Positions 7,406 to 16,369 of a DNA stretch of 33,497 nt are shown in pieces. Made by a program: the position numbers and the translations under genes. Under the pieces are notes generated by a model that was given only the letters and a program-made list of their open reading frames with translations, did no database searches and was not told the origin of the DNA. This DNA is from Streptomyces tendae. Its GTDB lineage: Bacteria > Actinomycetota > Actinomycetes > Streptomycetales > Streptomycetaceae. Each line of letters opens with the position of its first letter. Within the stretch, counting starts at the first letter, position 1. The stretch lies in assembly GCF_014650435.1 (NCBI RefSeq), contig NZ_BMUY01000029.1:1-33497 (forward strand), given 5' to 3'.

Positions 7406-8746
7406 ATGACGCAGCGGAGCCGCATACCCCTCGCCGTGCCCGGTCCTGGCGCCGTCCCGGCCCTGCCCGGTCCGGGCCGGCGAAAGGTCGTCGGCGGACT
7501 GTTCGGCGCCGGTGCCGCCGCCCTGGCCGCGCCCCTGCTCACCGGCTGCGGCGGGGGAGCGGGGGCCGACCCGAAGACCGTCACCTTCGGGTCCAACGGC
7601 GCGGACGCCACCCCCAAGTCCGCCTACGAGGCCGTAACGAAGGCGTTCACCAAGGACTCCGGCCTGAAGGTCAAGACGAACACCGTCGACCACGACACCT
7701 TCCAGAAGTCCATCACCAGCTACCTCCAGGGCACGCCGGACGACGTGTTCACCTGGTTCGCCGGGTACCGCATGCAGTACTTCGCGAAGAAGGGCCTGTG
7801 CAGTCCCCTCGACGACGTCTGGAACAAGATCGGCGACGGCTTCGGCGAGGCCACCCGGCAGCTCTCGCGCGGCGAGGACGGCACGTACTACTTCGTGCCG
7901 CTGTACAACTACCCGTGGGCCGTGTTCTACCGGAAAAGCCTCTTCCAGGAGCGCGGCTACGAAGTCCCCCGCAAGTGGGACGAGTTCGTCGCGCTGGCCA
8001 AGCAGATGAAGAAGGACGGGCTCTCTCCGGTCGCCGCCGGCTACGGCGGCGGGGACAGCTGGTCGGTCCTCGGCGCCTTCGACTACCTCGACCTGCGGGC
8101 CAACGGCTACGACTTCCACATGTCGCTGCTGCGCGGCGAGGTCTCCTGGACCGACAAGCGCACCGCGCGCGTCTTCGACCTCTGGCGCGAACTGACCCCC
8201 TACTACCAGCGCAGCGGCGGCGGCCGGTCCTGGCAGGACGCGGCGCAGTCGCTGCTCGACAAGAAGTCCGGCATGGCGGTCATCGGGCTCTTCCTCGGTC
8301 AGCAGATCACCGACGAGTCGATCCGCTCCGACATCGACTTCTTCGCCTTCCCGGAGATCGACCCCGCCCACGGACAGGACGCCGTGGAGGCGCCCACCGA
8401 CGGCTTCATGCTCAGCCGCAAGCCCAAAAACGAGGACGGCGCCAAGAAGTTCCTGGAGTTCCTCGGCGGTGCCGCCGCCGAACAGGCCTACATGGGCGTC
8501 GACCCGAGCAACCTCGCCGTCAACGAGCTGACCGACACCGGTTCGTACAACGACCTCCAGAAGAAGTCCGCCGAACTCATCGCCTCCGCCCGGCACATCA
8601 GTCAGTTCGCCGACCGGGACAGCGACCCGGGCTTCATCTCCACCGTCGTGCTGCCCGGCCTGACCGAGTGGCTCGGCCACCCCGACGACGCCACCGCCAC
8701 ACTGAAGAAGATCGAGTCCCAGCGCTCGCGCTTCTTCACGGCCTGA
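7406..8746 (+). CDS. ABC sugar transporter, extracellular solute-binding lipoprotein
   Basis: This 446-residue family 1 (MalE-like) binding protein captures an oligosaccharide outside the membrane for the permeases encoded next. The N-terminus has GRRKVVGGLF (twin arginine, residues 24-33), a hydrophobic stretch and the lipobox LLTGC with C48 as the lipidated cysteine. This suggests Tat-dependent export as a lipoprotein. The mature part shows FTKDSGLKVKTNTVDHDTF and QGTPDDVFTWFAGYRMQYFA, typical of the family. A GAGGAG site precedes ATG 7406. It is first of a binding protein-permease-permease-GH27-GH95-SGNH series on one strand. The ligand is likely a galactose- or arabinose-bearing oligosaccharide, by context only. 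Confidence 0.92.
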   Translation: MTQRSRIPLAVPGPGAVPALPGPGRRKVVGGLFGAGAAALAAPLLTGCGGGAGADPKTVTFGSNGADATPKSAYEAVTKAFTKDSGLKVKTNTVDHDTFQKSITSYLQGTPDDVFTWFAGYRMQYFAKKGLCSPLDDVWNKIGDGFGEATRQLSRGEDGTYYFVPLYNYPWAVFYRKSLFQERGYEVPRKWDEFVALAKQMKKDGLSPVAAGYGGGDSWSVLGAFDYLDLRANGYDFHMSLLRGEVSWTDKRTARVFDLWRELTPYYQRSGGGRSWQDAAQSLLDKKSGMAVIGLFLGQQITDESIRSDIDFFAFPEIDPAHGQDAVEAPTDGFMLSRKPKNEDGAKKFLEFLGGAAAEQAYMGVDPSNLAVNELTDTGSYNDLQKKSAELIASARHISQFADRDSDPGFISTVVLPGLTEWLGHPDDATATLKKIESQRSRFFTA

Positions 8747-8767
8747 CCAGGCCGGAAAGGCCCGATC

Positions 8768-9820
8768 GTGTCCTCGACACCCTCGACACCCTCGACACCC
8801 CCGACATCCCTGACCTCTTCGACCTCGTCGAATCCGTCGACCTCCCCGCCTTCCGCGTCCCCGGCGGCACCGCCGCCGCCCGCCGCGTCCCCTGCGGCCG
8901 TCGCCGGCCCGGCGCCGCGCTCCCGGCCCTCCCGGCTGGGCCGTGGCGACCGGCTCTTCCTGGCGGCCGTCATCGGGCTGCCGCTGGCCGCCCTGCTGGT
9001 CTTCGTCTGGCTGCCCGCGCTCGCCTCCGCCGCCCTGTCGTTCACCACGTGGGACGGCATCGACCTGTCCGACATCCACTGGACCGGCGTAGAGAACTAC
9101 ACCCAGATCCTCACCAACTACCCGCCGTTCTGGCCGGCCGTCCGCCACAACGTCGTCTGGCTGCTGTTCACCGCCCTGCTGCCGACCCCCTTCGGCGTCT
9201 TCCTCGCCTACCACCTCGACCAGAAGATCCGCTTCACCCGCGTCTACCAGACGGCGATCTTCCTGCCGATGGTGCTGTCCCTGGCCGTCGTCGGGCTCAT
9301 CTGGGAGATCATCTACAACCCGGACACCGGACTGCTCAACAGCCTGCTGGGCGCTGTCGGCACCGGCCACCACGTCGACTGGCTCGGCGATTCGGACCTC
9401 AACCTGTGGGCCGTACTCGTCGCCTCCGGCTGGCGGCACACCGGCTACATCATGATCCTCTACCTGGCCGGCCTGAAGAGCTTCGACCCGGCGCTGAAGG
9501 AGGCCGCCGCCCTCGACGGGGCGAACGGCCGCCAGACCTTCTTCCGCGTCATCCTGCCCGCGCTGAAACCGGTCAACGTCATCATCGTCGTCGTCACCGT
9601 GATGGAGTCGCTGCGCGCCTTCGACATCGTGTACGTGCTCGGCGGCGGCACCGGCAGCAAACCCGGCATGGAACTGCTGTCCCTGCTCATCACCGACAAC
9701 ATCATCGGCGAGTCCGGGCACATCGGGTACGGCTCAGCCCTCGCCGTCGTCCTGCTCCTGGTCTCCCTGGCCGCCATCGGAGCCTTCCTCGTGCAGACCT
9801 TCCGCAAGGAGGACCGATGA
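8768..9820 (+). CDS. ABC sugar transporter permease 1 (MalF-like)
   Basis: The 350-residue inner-membrane permease has about six membrane segments from residue 62 on and the ATPase-contact loop EAAALDGANGRQTFFRVILP near 240-260 (EAA motif). It pairs with the next permease to form the import channel. Translation begins at GTG 8768 after AAAGG. The first 55 residues are an unusual Ser/Thr/Pro/Ala tail, encoded partly by a CCTCGACAC tandem repeat; it precedes the first membrane helix and should be cytosolic. No ATPase gene is nearby. In Streptomyces such importers are commonly energised by the shared ATPase MsiK encoded elsewhere, and I infer the same here. Confidence 0.92.
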   Translation: MSSTPSTPSTPPTSLTSSTSSNPSTSPPSASPAAPPPPAASPAAVAGPAPRSRPSRLGRGDRLFLAAVIGLPLAALLVFVWLPALASAALSFTTWDGIDLSDIHWTGVENYTQILTNYPPFWPAVRHNVVWLLFTALLPTPFGVFLAYHLDQKIRFTRVYQTAIFLPMVLSLAVVGLIWEIIYNPDTGLLNSLLGAVGTGHHVDWLGDSDLNLWAVLVASGWRHTGYIMILYLAGLKSFDPALKEAAALDGANGRQTFFRVILPALKPVNVIIVVVTVMESLRAFDIVYVLGGGTGSKPGMELLSLLITDNIIGESGHIGYGSALAVVLLLVSLAAIGAFLVQTFRKEDR

Positions 9821-10743
9821 CCACCAGCGCACCCCGCCCGGACCTGCGCTCCCGGCCCCCACGCCGGACCACGGCGGACGGCACCCGGCCCCGGCCGCCC
9901 CGCGACACCGGCCGCCACGTCCTGCTGGCCACCGTCTCCGTGCTGTGGCTCGTCCCGCTGCTGTGGGCCGTCTACACCTCGCTGCGGTCCTACGGCGACA
10001 CCGCCCAGCACGGCTACTTCTCGCTGCCGCACAGCTTCGGCCTCGGCAACTTCACGGACGCCTGGACCCAGTCCGGCATGCCGCACTTCTTCCTCAACTC
10101 CGTCCTCATCACCGTCCCCGCGGTCCTGGGCACCCTGCTGTTCTCCGCCGCGGTCGCCTTCTTCGTCACCCGCTTCGACTTCCGGCTCAACCTCGCCCTG
10201 CTGATGCTGTTCACCGCGGGCAACCTGCTGCCGGCCCAGGTCCTCATCACCCCCCTGTACCGGCTCTACCTCCTCATCCCGCTGCCGCCCGGGATGAGCG
10301 ACTCGCTGCTCCTCTACGACTCCGCCTGGGGCATCATCGCCATCCACATCGCCTACCAGTGCGGCTTCTGCACCTTCGTCCTCAGCAACTACATGAAGAC
10401 GATCCCCAAGGAGATCTCCGAGGCGGCCCTCGTCGACGGCGCGCAGGTCTGGCGGCAGTTCTTCCAGATCATCCTGCCGCTGTGCCGCCCCGCCTTCGCG
10501 GCCCTGGCCACGCTGGAGTCGATCTGGATCTACAACGACTTCTTCTGGCCCCTCACCCTCATCGAGACCGGGGACAAACGCCCCATCACCTCGGCGCTGG
10601 CCAACCTCCAGGGCCAGTACTTCACCAACCCCAACCTGATCGCGGCCGGCGCCCTGATGACCGCGATCCCCACGCTGCTGGTCTACTTCGCGCTCCAGCG
10701 CCAGTTCGTCAGCGGACTCACCATCGGCTCGGGCAAGGGCTGA
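9817..10743 (+). CDS. ABC sugar transporter permease 2 (MalG-like)
   Basis: The 308-residue second permease has six predicted membrane segments starting at about residue 34. The EAA loop SEAALVDGAQVWRQFFQIIL lies near 206-225, and its C-terminus (QRQFVSGLTIGSGKG) is typical of MalG-type subunits. Its ATG overlaps the stop of permease 1 (ATGA at 9817-9820), with AAGGAGG just upstream, so the two subunits are translationally coupled and made in equal amounts. It completes the importer together with the binding protein and an ATPase from elsewhere. Confidence 0.92.
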   Translation: MTTSAPRPDLRSRPPRRTTADGTRPRPPRDTGRHVLLATVSVLWLVPLLWAVYTSLRSYGDTAQHGYFSLPHSFGLGNFTDAWTQSGMPHFFLNSVLITVPAVLGTLLFSAAVAFFVTRFDFRLNLALLMLFTAGNLLPAQVLITPLYRLYLLIPLPPGMSDSLLLYDSAWGIIAIHIAYQCGFCTFVLSNYMKTIPKEISEAALVDGAQVWRQFFQIILPLCRPAFAALATLESIWIYNDFFWPLTLIETGDKRPITSALANLQGQYFTNPNLIAAGALMTAIPTLLVYFALQRQFVSGLTIGSGKG

Positions 10744-10792
10744 GCCGACCCGGCCCCACCTCGCCGTACCCCACCCCCAGGAGGCACGACCG

Positions 10793-12634
10793 ATGCGGTC
10801 ATCCCCGTACTCCGCCCTGTCCGCACGCGGTGCGAGAGCCACCGTCGTGCTCGCCCTCGCCGCGGGCCTCACGACGACGGCGCCGGCCGCCCTCGCGGAC
10901 ACTGCCGCGCCCGCCGCCCGGACCGCTCCGGCCGTCCGCACCGCCGCCGTGGAGCAGGGCCTCGCCGCCAAGCCCTACATGGGCTGGTCGAGCTGGAGCA
11001 TGCAGTCGTCGAAGTACCCCGGGCTCAACCCGGACGGCGACTACAGCTGGCTCACCGAGGCGAACGTCCTCAAGCAGACCGACGCCCTCGCCGCCAAGCT
11101 CAAGAAATACGGCTACGAGCACGTCAACATCGACGCCGGCTGGTGGCGCGACAAGGCATGGACACCGGAGTTCGACCGGTACGCCCGCCAGAAGCCCGAC
11201 CCGGTGCGCTTCCCCCGGGGCATGAAGGCCGTCGCCGACCACATCCACGCCAAGGGACTCAAGGCGGGCATCTACCTCCCGGTCGGCCTGGAGAAGGAGG
11301 CCTACGCCGACGGCAAGGCGCCCATCTGGAACGCCGACGGCTGCACCACCGCCGACATCGTCTACGACGACCTGCGCACCACCAACGGCTGGGACAGCGC
11401 GTACAAGATCGACTTCTCGGACCCGTGCGCCCAGAAGTACATCGACTCCCAGGCCCGGCTGTTCGCCGACTGGGGCTACGACTTCCTCAAGCTCGACGGC
11501 GTCGGCCCCGGCTCCTTCAAGAGCGGCGAGAACTACGACAACGTCGCCGACGTCGCCGCCTGGCACCAGGCGATCGCCCGCGCCGGGCGCCCGATCCACC
11601 TGGAGATCTCCTGGTCCCTGGACATCGGGCACGCCGCCGACTGGAAGAAGTACTCCAACGGCTGGCGCATCGACACCGACGTCGAGTGCTACTGCAACAC
11701 CCTCGTCTCCTGGGAGAGTTCGGTCGACGACCGCTGGGACGACGCCCCCGCCTGGACCCGCCACGCGGGCCCCGGAGGCTGGAACGACCTCGACGCCCTC
11801 GACGTGGGCAACGGCGAGATGGACGGCCTGACCAAGGCGGAACGGCAGAGCTACGCCACCCTGTGGGCCATCGCCAAGTCCCCGCTCTACACCGGCGACG
11901 ACCTCACCCGGCTCGACCCCTACGGCCTGTCCCTGCTGACCAACCGCGAGGTCATCGCCGTCGACCAGGGCGCGGGACCGCCCGCCCGGCCCGTCACCGC
12001 CTCCGACCCCCAGCAGGTGTGGGCCGCGAAGAACCCCGACGGCACCTACACCGTCGCGCTGTTCAACCTCGCCGACGCCCCGGCCGCCGTCACCGCCGAC
12101 TGGGCGACCCTCGGCTTCACCGGCAAGGCCGCCGTCCGCGACCTGTGGAACCACGAGAACCTCGGCACCCACCAGAACAGGATCACCGAGGCCCTGCCCG
12201 CCCACGGCTCGCGCCTGTTCACCGTCACCCCGCACGGCAAGCAGCTCCACTTCACCGGGTACGAGGCCGAGTCCGCCGCGAACACCCTGACCGGCAGCGC
12301 CTCCGTCGCCGACTGCTCCGCCTGCTCGGGCGGCAAGAAGGTCGGCAACCTGTACACCGGCGGCAAGCTCACCTTCGCCGACGTCGTCGTCCCCAAGGCC
12401 GGCACCTACCAGGTGCGCATCACCTACGTCAGCGGCGACCCCCGGCCGGCGCTGGTCTCCGCGGGCGGCGGCGCCGGGGCGCGCCACGCGTTCGCCGCCA
12501 CCGGTGACTGGGGGACCCCGGCGACCGTCAGCGTCCCCGTCACCCTCAAGGCAGGCCGCAACACCGTCACCGTCGACAGCGGCGACGGCTACGCGCCCGA
12601 CATCGACCGGATCGATGTACCCGCTTCGTCCTGA
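10793..12634 (+). CDS. Secreted GH27 glycosidase with C-terminal CBM35-like module
   Basis: This 613-residue protein starts with a signal peptide (about 1-36, cut near PAALA-DTAAP). It then has a GH27 TIM barrel (about 58-390), a beta domain and a carbohydrate-binding module of CBM35/CBM6 type (about 485-611; starts YEAESAANTLTG). The nucleophile is D235 in FLKLDGVG; the acid/base fits D296 in RIDTDVEC. GH27 enzymes are mostly alpha-galactosidases, which carry two adjacent Asp residues in the motif IDDCW that hold the galactose. Here the motif reads IDAGWW (D114-A115), so the second Asp is lost. Beta-L-arabinopyranosidases are a known GH27 branch with changed sugar-contact residues, making that a fair alternative. 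AGGAGG precedes the ATG; the GH95 gene follows after 97 bp. Confidence 0.88.
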   Translation: MRSSPYSALSARGARATVVLALAAGLTTTAPAALADTAAPAARTAPAVRTAAVEQGLAAKPYMGWSSWSMQSSKYPGLNPDGDYSWLTEANVLKQTDALAAKLKKYGYEHVNIDAGWWRDKAWTPEFDRYARQKPDPVRFPRGMKAVADHIHAKGLKAGIYLPVGLEKEAYADGKAPIWNADGCTTADIVYDDLRTTNGWDSAYKIDFSDPCAQKYIDSQARLFADWGYDFLKLDGVGPGSFKSGENYDNVADVAAWHQAIARAGRPIHLEISWSLDIGHAADWKKYSNGWRIDTDVECYCNTLVSWESSVDDRWDDAPAWTRHAGPGGWNDLDALDVGNGEMDGLTKAERQSYATLWAIAKSPLYTGDDLTRLDPYGLSLLTNREVIAVDQGAGPPARPVTASDPQQVWAAKNPDGTYTVALFNLADAPAAVTADWATLGFTGKAAVRDLWNHENLGTHQNRITEALPAHGSRLFTVTPHGKQLHFTGYEAESAANTLTGSASVADCSACSGGKKVGNLYTGGKLTFADVVVPKAGTYQVRITYVSGDPRPALVSAGGGAGARHAFAATGDWGTPATVSVPVTLKAGRNTVTVDSGDGYAPDIDRIDVPASS

Positions 12635-12731
12635 CCCGGCGGCAATTGTCAGACCGGCCCCAGCCCCCGGCGGACCCCGTCAGCCCCCTGCGGGGCCCGC
12701 CGGGCCTCTCCCCCCGAGCCCAGGAGTCGCC

Positions 12732-15098
12732 GTGACCACCCGCTCGCCCGAACCCAGCCGAAGAACCCTCCTCTCCCTGGCCGCGACCGCCGGCACCGCC
12801 GCGGCCCTCGCCGGTCTGCCCGCCTTCACCGCCACGGCCGCCCCCCGGCGTCCCACCGGCCCACCCCGGGCCACCGACGCGCGGCACGTGCTGTGGTGGC
12901 AGGCCCCGGCCGACGCGCACTCGATGATCGAACAGGGCCTGCCCGTCGGCAACGGCCGTCTCGGCGCCCTCGCGAGCAACGACCCCGGACGCGAACTGCT
13001 CCTGGTCACCGACGCCACGATGTGGACCGGCGGACTCAACGACACACTGGAGGCCGACGGCCAGTTCCCCTACGGCCGCGACGACTTCGGCTCGTTCACC
13101 CTGCTCGCCCGCCTCACGGTCGACCTCGCCGACCACGACCTGGGCGCCGTCTCCGGCTACCGCCGCACCCTCGACCTCGCCCGTGGCGTCGCCACCGCCT
13201 CCTACACCCGCTCCGGGATCACCTACCGGCGGGAGATCTTCGCCAGCCGTCCCGACGACGTGATCGTCCTGCACTTCACCCAGAGTGGGGGAGGGCACTA
13301 CACCGGCACGGTCACCCTGGAGGGCACCCACGGCGAGGACGCGGCGGTGTCCTTCGGCGGCTCCTTCCCGGGCGGCCTGCGCTACGGGGCGGCCGTCACC
13401 GCGTACGGCACCGGCGGCCCGGTGAGCGTGCACGGCACCCGCGTCGACTTCTCCCACTGCGCCGACCTCACCGTCGTGGTCGCCGGCGGCACCAACTACG
13501 CCCCCGACGCCGCCGCCGGATACCGCGACCCGTCCCTGGACCCGGTGAGCCTCGCCCGGACCAAGGTCCGCCGGGCCGCCGCCCACCCGGCGGACACACT
13601 GCTGCGCACCCACGTCGCCGACCACCGCGCCCTGTACGACCGGTTCGGCCTTGACCTGGGCCAATCCACCGACGAGCAGCGCGTCCTGGACACCTGGGAG
13701 CGCGTCAACCTGCGCCACCGAAGCGGCGACCCCGACCCCGAACTGGAGGCCGCCTACCTCGGGTTCGGCCGCTACCTGATGATCTCGGGCTCACGCGGCA
13801 GCCTTCCGATGGGGCTTCAGGGGCTGTGGCTCGACGGCAATGACCCCGACTGGATGGGCGACTACCACACCGACATCAACCTCCAGATGAACTACTGGAT
13901 GGCCGACCGGACCGGCCTGGAACCCTGCTTCGACGCCCTCACCGACTACTGCCTCGCCCAGCTCCCGTCCTGGACGGACCTCACCCGCCGGCTGTTCAAC
14001 GACCCCCGCAACCGCTACCGCAACTCCACCGGCGAAAACGCCGGCTGGACCGTCGCCATCTCCACCAACCCGCACGGCGGGGGCGGCTGGTGGTGGCATC
14101 CGGCCGGCAACGCCTGGCTGTGCAACACCCTCTTCGAGCACTACGAGTACACGCTCTCCCGCTCCCACCTGGAGCGCATCCACCCCCTGCTGAAGGGCGC
14201 CTGCGAGTTCTGGCAGGCACGGCTCCTCACCACCACCCTCCCGGGCACGTCGAAGGAGGTGCTCATCGCTGACAGCGACTGGTCCCCCGAGCACGGCCCG
14301 CTCGACGCCAAGGGCATCACCTACGCCCAGGAACTGGTGTGGGCGCTCTTCGGGAACTACGCCACCGCCTGTGCCGAACTGGACAAGGACACCGGCCACG
14401 GCGAGACCGTCGCCGCCCTGCGCGAGAGGCTCCACCTGCCCGGGGTCAGCCCGACCACCGGCTGGCTCGAGGAGTGGATGTCGCCCGACAACCTCGGCGA
14501 GACCACCCACCGCCACCTCTCGCCGCTCGTGGGACTCTTCCCCGGGGACCGCATCCGGCCCGACGGCTCCACCCCGAAGGACGTCGTCGAGGGCGCCACC
14601 GCCCTGCTCACCGCCCGCGGCATGGAGAGCTTCGGCTGGGCGAACGCCTGGCGGGCCCTGTGCTGGGCCAGGCTGAAGAACGCCGACAACGCCTACCAGG
14701 CGATCGTCAACAACCTGCGCCCCTCCAGCGGCGGCGGCAACGGCACCGCCTTCAACCTCTTCGACATCTACGAGGTGGACAAGGGCCGGGGCATCTTCCA
14801 GATCGACGCCAACTTCGGTACGCCCGCCGCGATCAGCGAGATGCTCCTGTACTCACGTCCCGGACACCTCGAACTGCTCCCCGCCCTGCCGGACGCCTGG
14901 GCCGCCTCGGGCGCCGTCACGGGCCTGGCCGCGCGCGGCGGATTCGTCGTCGACCTTCGCTGGAAGGACGGAAAGCCGGCCTCGGCCCGGATCCGCAGCG
15001 TCGCGGGCCGCACCACGATCGTGGCCTTCGGTGGGGACGCGCGCACGGTGCGCCTGAAGCCGGGCGAGTCCGTCACCCTGAAGGGGTTCACCCGATGA
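12732..15098 (+). CDS. Secreted GH95 alpha-L-fucosidase / alpha-L-galactosidase
   Basis: The 788-residue enzyme has a Tat-type signal (SRRTLLSLAATAG, residues 9-21). A GH95 N-terminal beta domain (PVGNGRLGALASNDPG near 75) and an (alpha/alpha)6 barrel follow. GH95 enzymes invert the anomeric centre and remove terminal alpha-1,2-L-fucose or the closely related L-galactose. Recognisable sites are HTDINLQMNYW (D381, N383), the likely general acid E520 in WSPEHGP, HRHLSPLVGLFPGD, and DANFG with D692. GTG 12732 is chosen for the AGGAG site upstream and the Tat signal directly behind it. The stop overlaps the ATG of the SGNH gene. Which L-sugar it prefers cannot be told from sequence alone. Confidence 0.88.
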   Translation: MTTRSPEPSRRTLLSLAATAGTAAALAGLPAFTATAAPRRPTGPPRATDARHVLWWQAPADAHSMIEQGLPVGNGRLGALASNDPGRELLLVTDATMWTGGLNDTLEADGQFPYGRDDFGSFTLLARLTVDLADHDLGAVSGYRRTLDLARGVATASYTRSGITYRREIFASRPDDVIVLHFTQSGGGHYTGTVTLEGTHGEDAAVSFGGSFPGGLRYGAAVTAYGTGGPVSVHGTRVDFSHCADLTVVVAGGTNYAPDAAAGYRDPSLDPVSLARTKVRRAAAHPADTLLRTHVADHRALYDRFGLDLGQSTDEQRVLDTWERVNLRHRSGDPDPELEAAYLGFGRYLMISGSRGSLPMGLQGLWLDGNDPDWMGDYHTDINLQMNYWMADRTGLEPCFDALTDYCLAQLPSWTDLTRRLFNDPRNRYRNSTGENAGWTVAISTNPHGGGGWWWHPAGNAWLCNTLFEHYEYTLSRSHLERIHPLLKGACEFWQARLLTTTLPGTSKEVLIADSDWSPEHGPLDAKGITYAQELVWALFGNYATACAELDKDTGHGETVAALRERLHLPGVSPTTGWLEEWMSPDNLGETTHRHLSPLVGLFPGDRIRPDGSTPKDVVEGATALLTARGMESFGWANAWRALCWARLKNADNAYQAIVNNLRPSSGGGNGTAFNLFDIYEVDKGRGIFQIDANFGTPAAISEMLLYSRPGHLELLPALPDAWAASGAVTGLAARGGFVVDLRWKDGKPASARIRSVAGRTTIVAFGGDARTVRLKPGESVTLKGFTR

Positions 15099-16369
15099 GG
15101 GCCCATCCCGCGTCCGCCGCCGGCCGGGCCGCCGTACTGCTGGCGGCCGTGCTGCTCCTGACCGGGCCCGTCCAGGCGGCGCCCGCCCTCGCCGCGTCAG
15201 CGTCCGTGCCCGCGTCCGTCTCCTCGCCCGACGCGGCCGTCGGCGGCCGGCACGACGTGGTCACCTGGGCGGCGAGCGCCGACCGCCTCGGGGACGGCGT
15301 GGCCGACCGGGGCTACCGGATGGTCGTGCACACCAGCGTCGGCGGGAGCCTGCCGCGGATCCGGCTCTCCAACGCCTTCGGCGACCGGCCGCTGACCCTC
15401 GACAGCGTCTACGCCGGAATCCAGGCGAGCGGCGCCGCCCTGCGGCCCGGCAGCAACCGGCGGCTGACCTTCGACGGAGCGGGCACCGTCACCGTGGCGG
15501 TCGGCGAGACCGTGCTCAGCGACGCGCTGCCCGGCACCCTGCCCGCCGGGACCCAACTGGTCGTCAGCCTCCACAGCGAGGACGCCGCCGGCCCGGCGAC
15601 CGGCCACGGGATGGCCATGCAGACGTCCTGGACGACCCGGGGCGACCACACCGCGGACGAGGACGCCTCCCACTGGACGGACACCACCGGCTCCTGGTTC
15701 TACCTCGACGCCGTCTCGGTCCGCACCGACGCGTCGACCGGTGCCGTGGCCGTGCTCGGCGACTCCATCACGGACGGCTGGCAGTCCAGTACCGACCTGA
15801 ACCGCCGCTGGCCCGACCATCTCGCCCGCCGCCTCCAGCAGGCGGCCACGGACGTCAAGGGCGTGGCGAACGAGGGCGTCTCCGGCAACAAGGTGCTCGC
15901 CGACGGCGCCGGGCAGAGCGCCCTGGCCCGGCTCGACCGGGACGTCCTGTCCCAGCCGGGCCTGCGGACCGTGTTCCTCTTCGAGGGCGTCAACGACATC
16001 AAGGCCCACACCGGAGTCACCGCCTCCGACATGATCGCCGGATACCGCGAGATCGTCCGGCGCGCGCACGCCGCGGGAAAGTGCGTGGTCGGTGCCACGG
16101 TGGGGCCGTTCAAGGGCTGGCCGGAGTGGGACCCAGCGGCCGAGTCCGTCCGGCGCGAGGTCAACGACTTCGTAAGGAACAGCGGCGAGTTCGACGCCGT
16201 GACCGACTTCGACCACATCCTGCGCAGCCCCTACGACCCCGAGCGCGTCCTGCCGTTCTTCGACAACGGCGACCACCTGCACCCCAACGACAAGGGCATG
16301 CGGGCGCTGGCCGACGCGGTGGACCTCACCGCCCTGGACTGCGCTCAGCGGGGCAGACCGCCGAGGTAG
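15095..16369 (+). CDS. Secreted SGNH/GDSL-family hydrolase (probable carbohydrate esterase)
   Basis: This 424-residue protein begins with a signal peptide (about 1-34), followed by a beta-rich N-terminal domain (about 50-205) and an SGNH hydrolase domain. Block I is AVLGDSITDGW with catalytic S224; the block III Asn is N300 in EGVNDIK; the catalytic pair D393/H396 lies in GDHLHPND. Such proteins usually remove acetyl or other ester groups. The ATG overlaps the GH95 stop (ATGA at 15095-15098), so the two are translationally coupled and both exported. That suggests removal of esters from the same glycan so that glycosidases can work. The last 25 bp overlap the convergent alpha/beta hydrolase gene. 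Confidence 0.88.
   Translation: MRAHPASAAGRAAVLLAAVLLLTGPVQAAPALAASASVPASVSSPDAAVGGRHDVVTWAASADRLGDGVADRGYRMVVHTSVGGSLPRIRLSNAFGDRPLTLDSVYAGIQASGAALRPGSNRRLTFDGAGTVTVAVGETVLSDALPGTLPAGTQLVVSLHSEDAAGPATGHGMAMQTSWTTRGDHTADEDASHWTDTTGSWFYLDAVSVRTDASTGAVAVLGDSITDGWQSSTDLNRRWPDHLARRLQQAATDVKGVANEGVSGNKVLADGAGQSALARLDRDVLSQPGLRTVFLFEGVNDIKAHTGVTASDMIAGYREIVRRAHAAGKCVVGATVGPFKGWPEWDPAAESVRREVNDFVRNSGEFDAVTDFDHILRSPYDPERVLPFFDNGDHLHPNDKGMRALADAVDLTALDCAQRGRPPR

Noticed and set aside
6640..10743. A 1367-codon open frame covering ROK to permease 2
   Set aside because: Most of its length is a shifted frame over ROK, the binding protein and permease 1, with proline/arginine-rich nonsense. Only its last 308 codons are the real permease 2.
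3679..16369. Calling the sugar locus a raffinose/melibiose operon
   Set aside because: Secreted GH95 and SGNH enzymes and a GH27 with an altered sugar-binding motif do not fit simple alpha-galactoside use.
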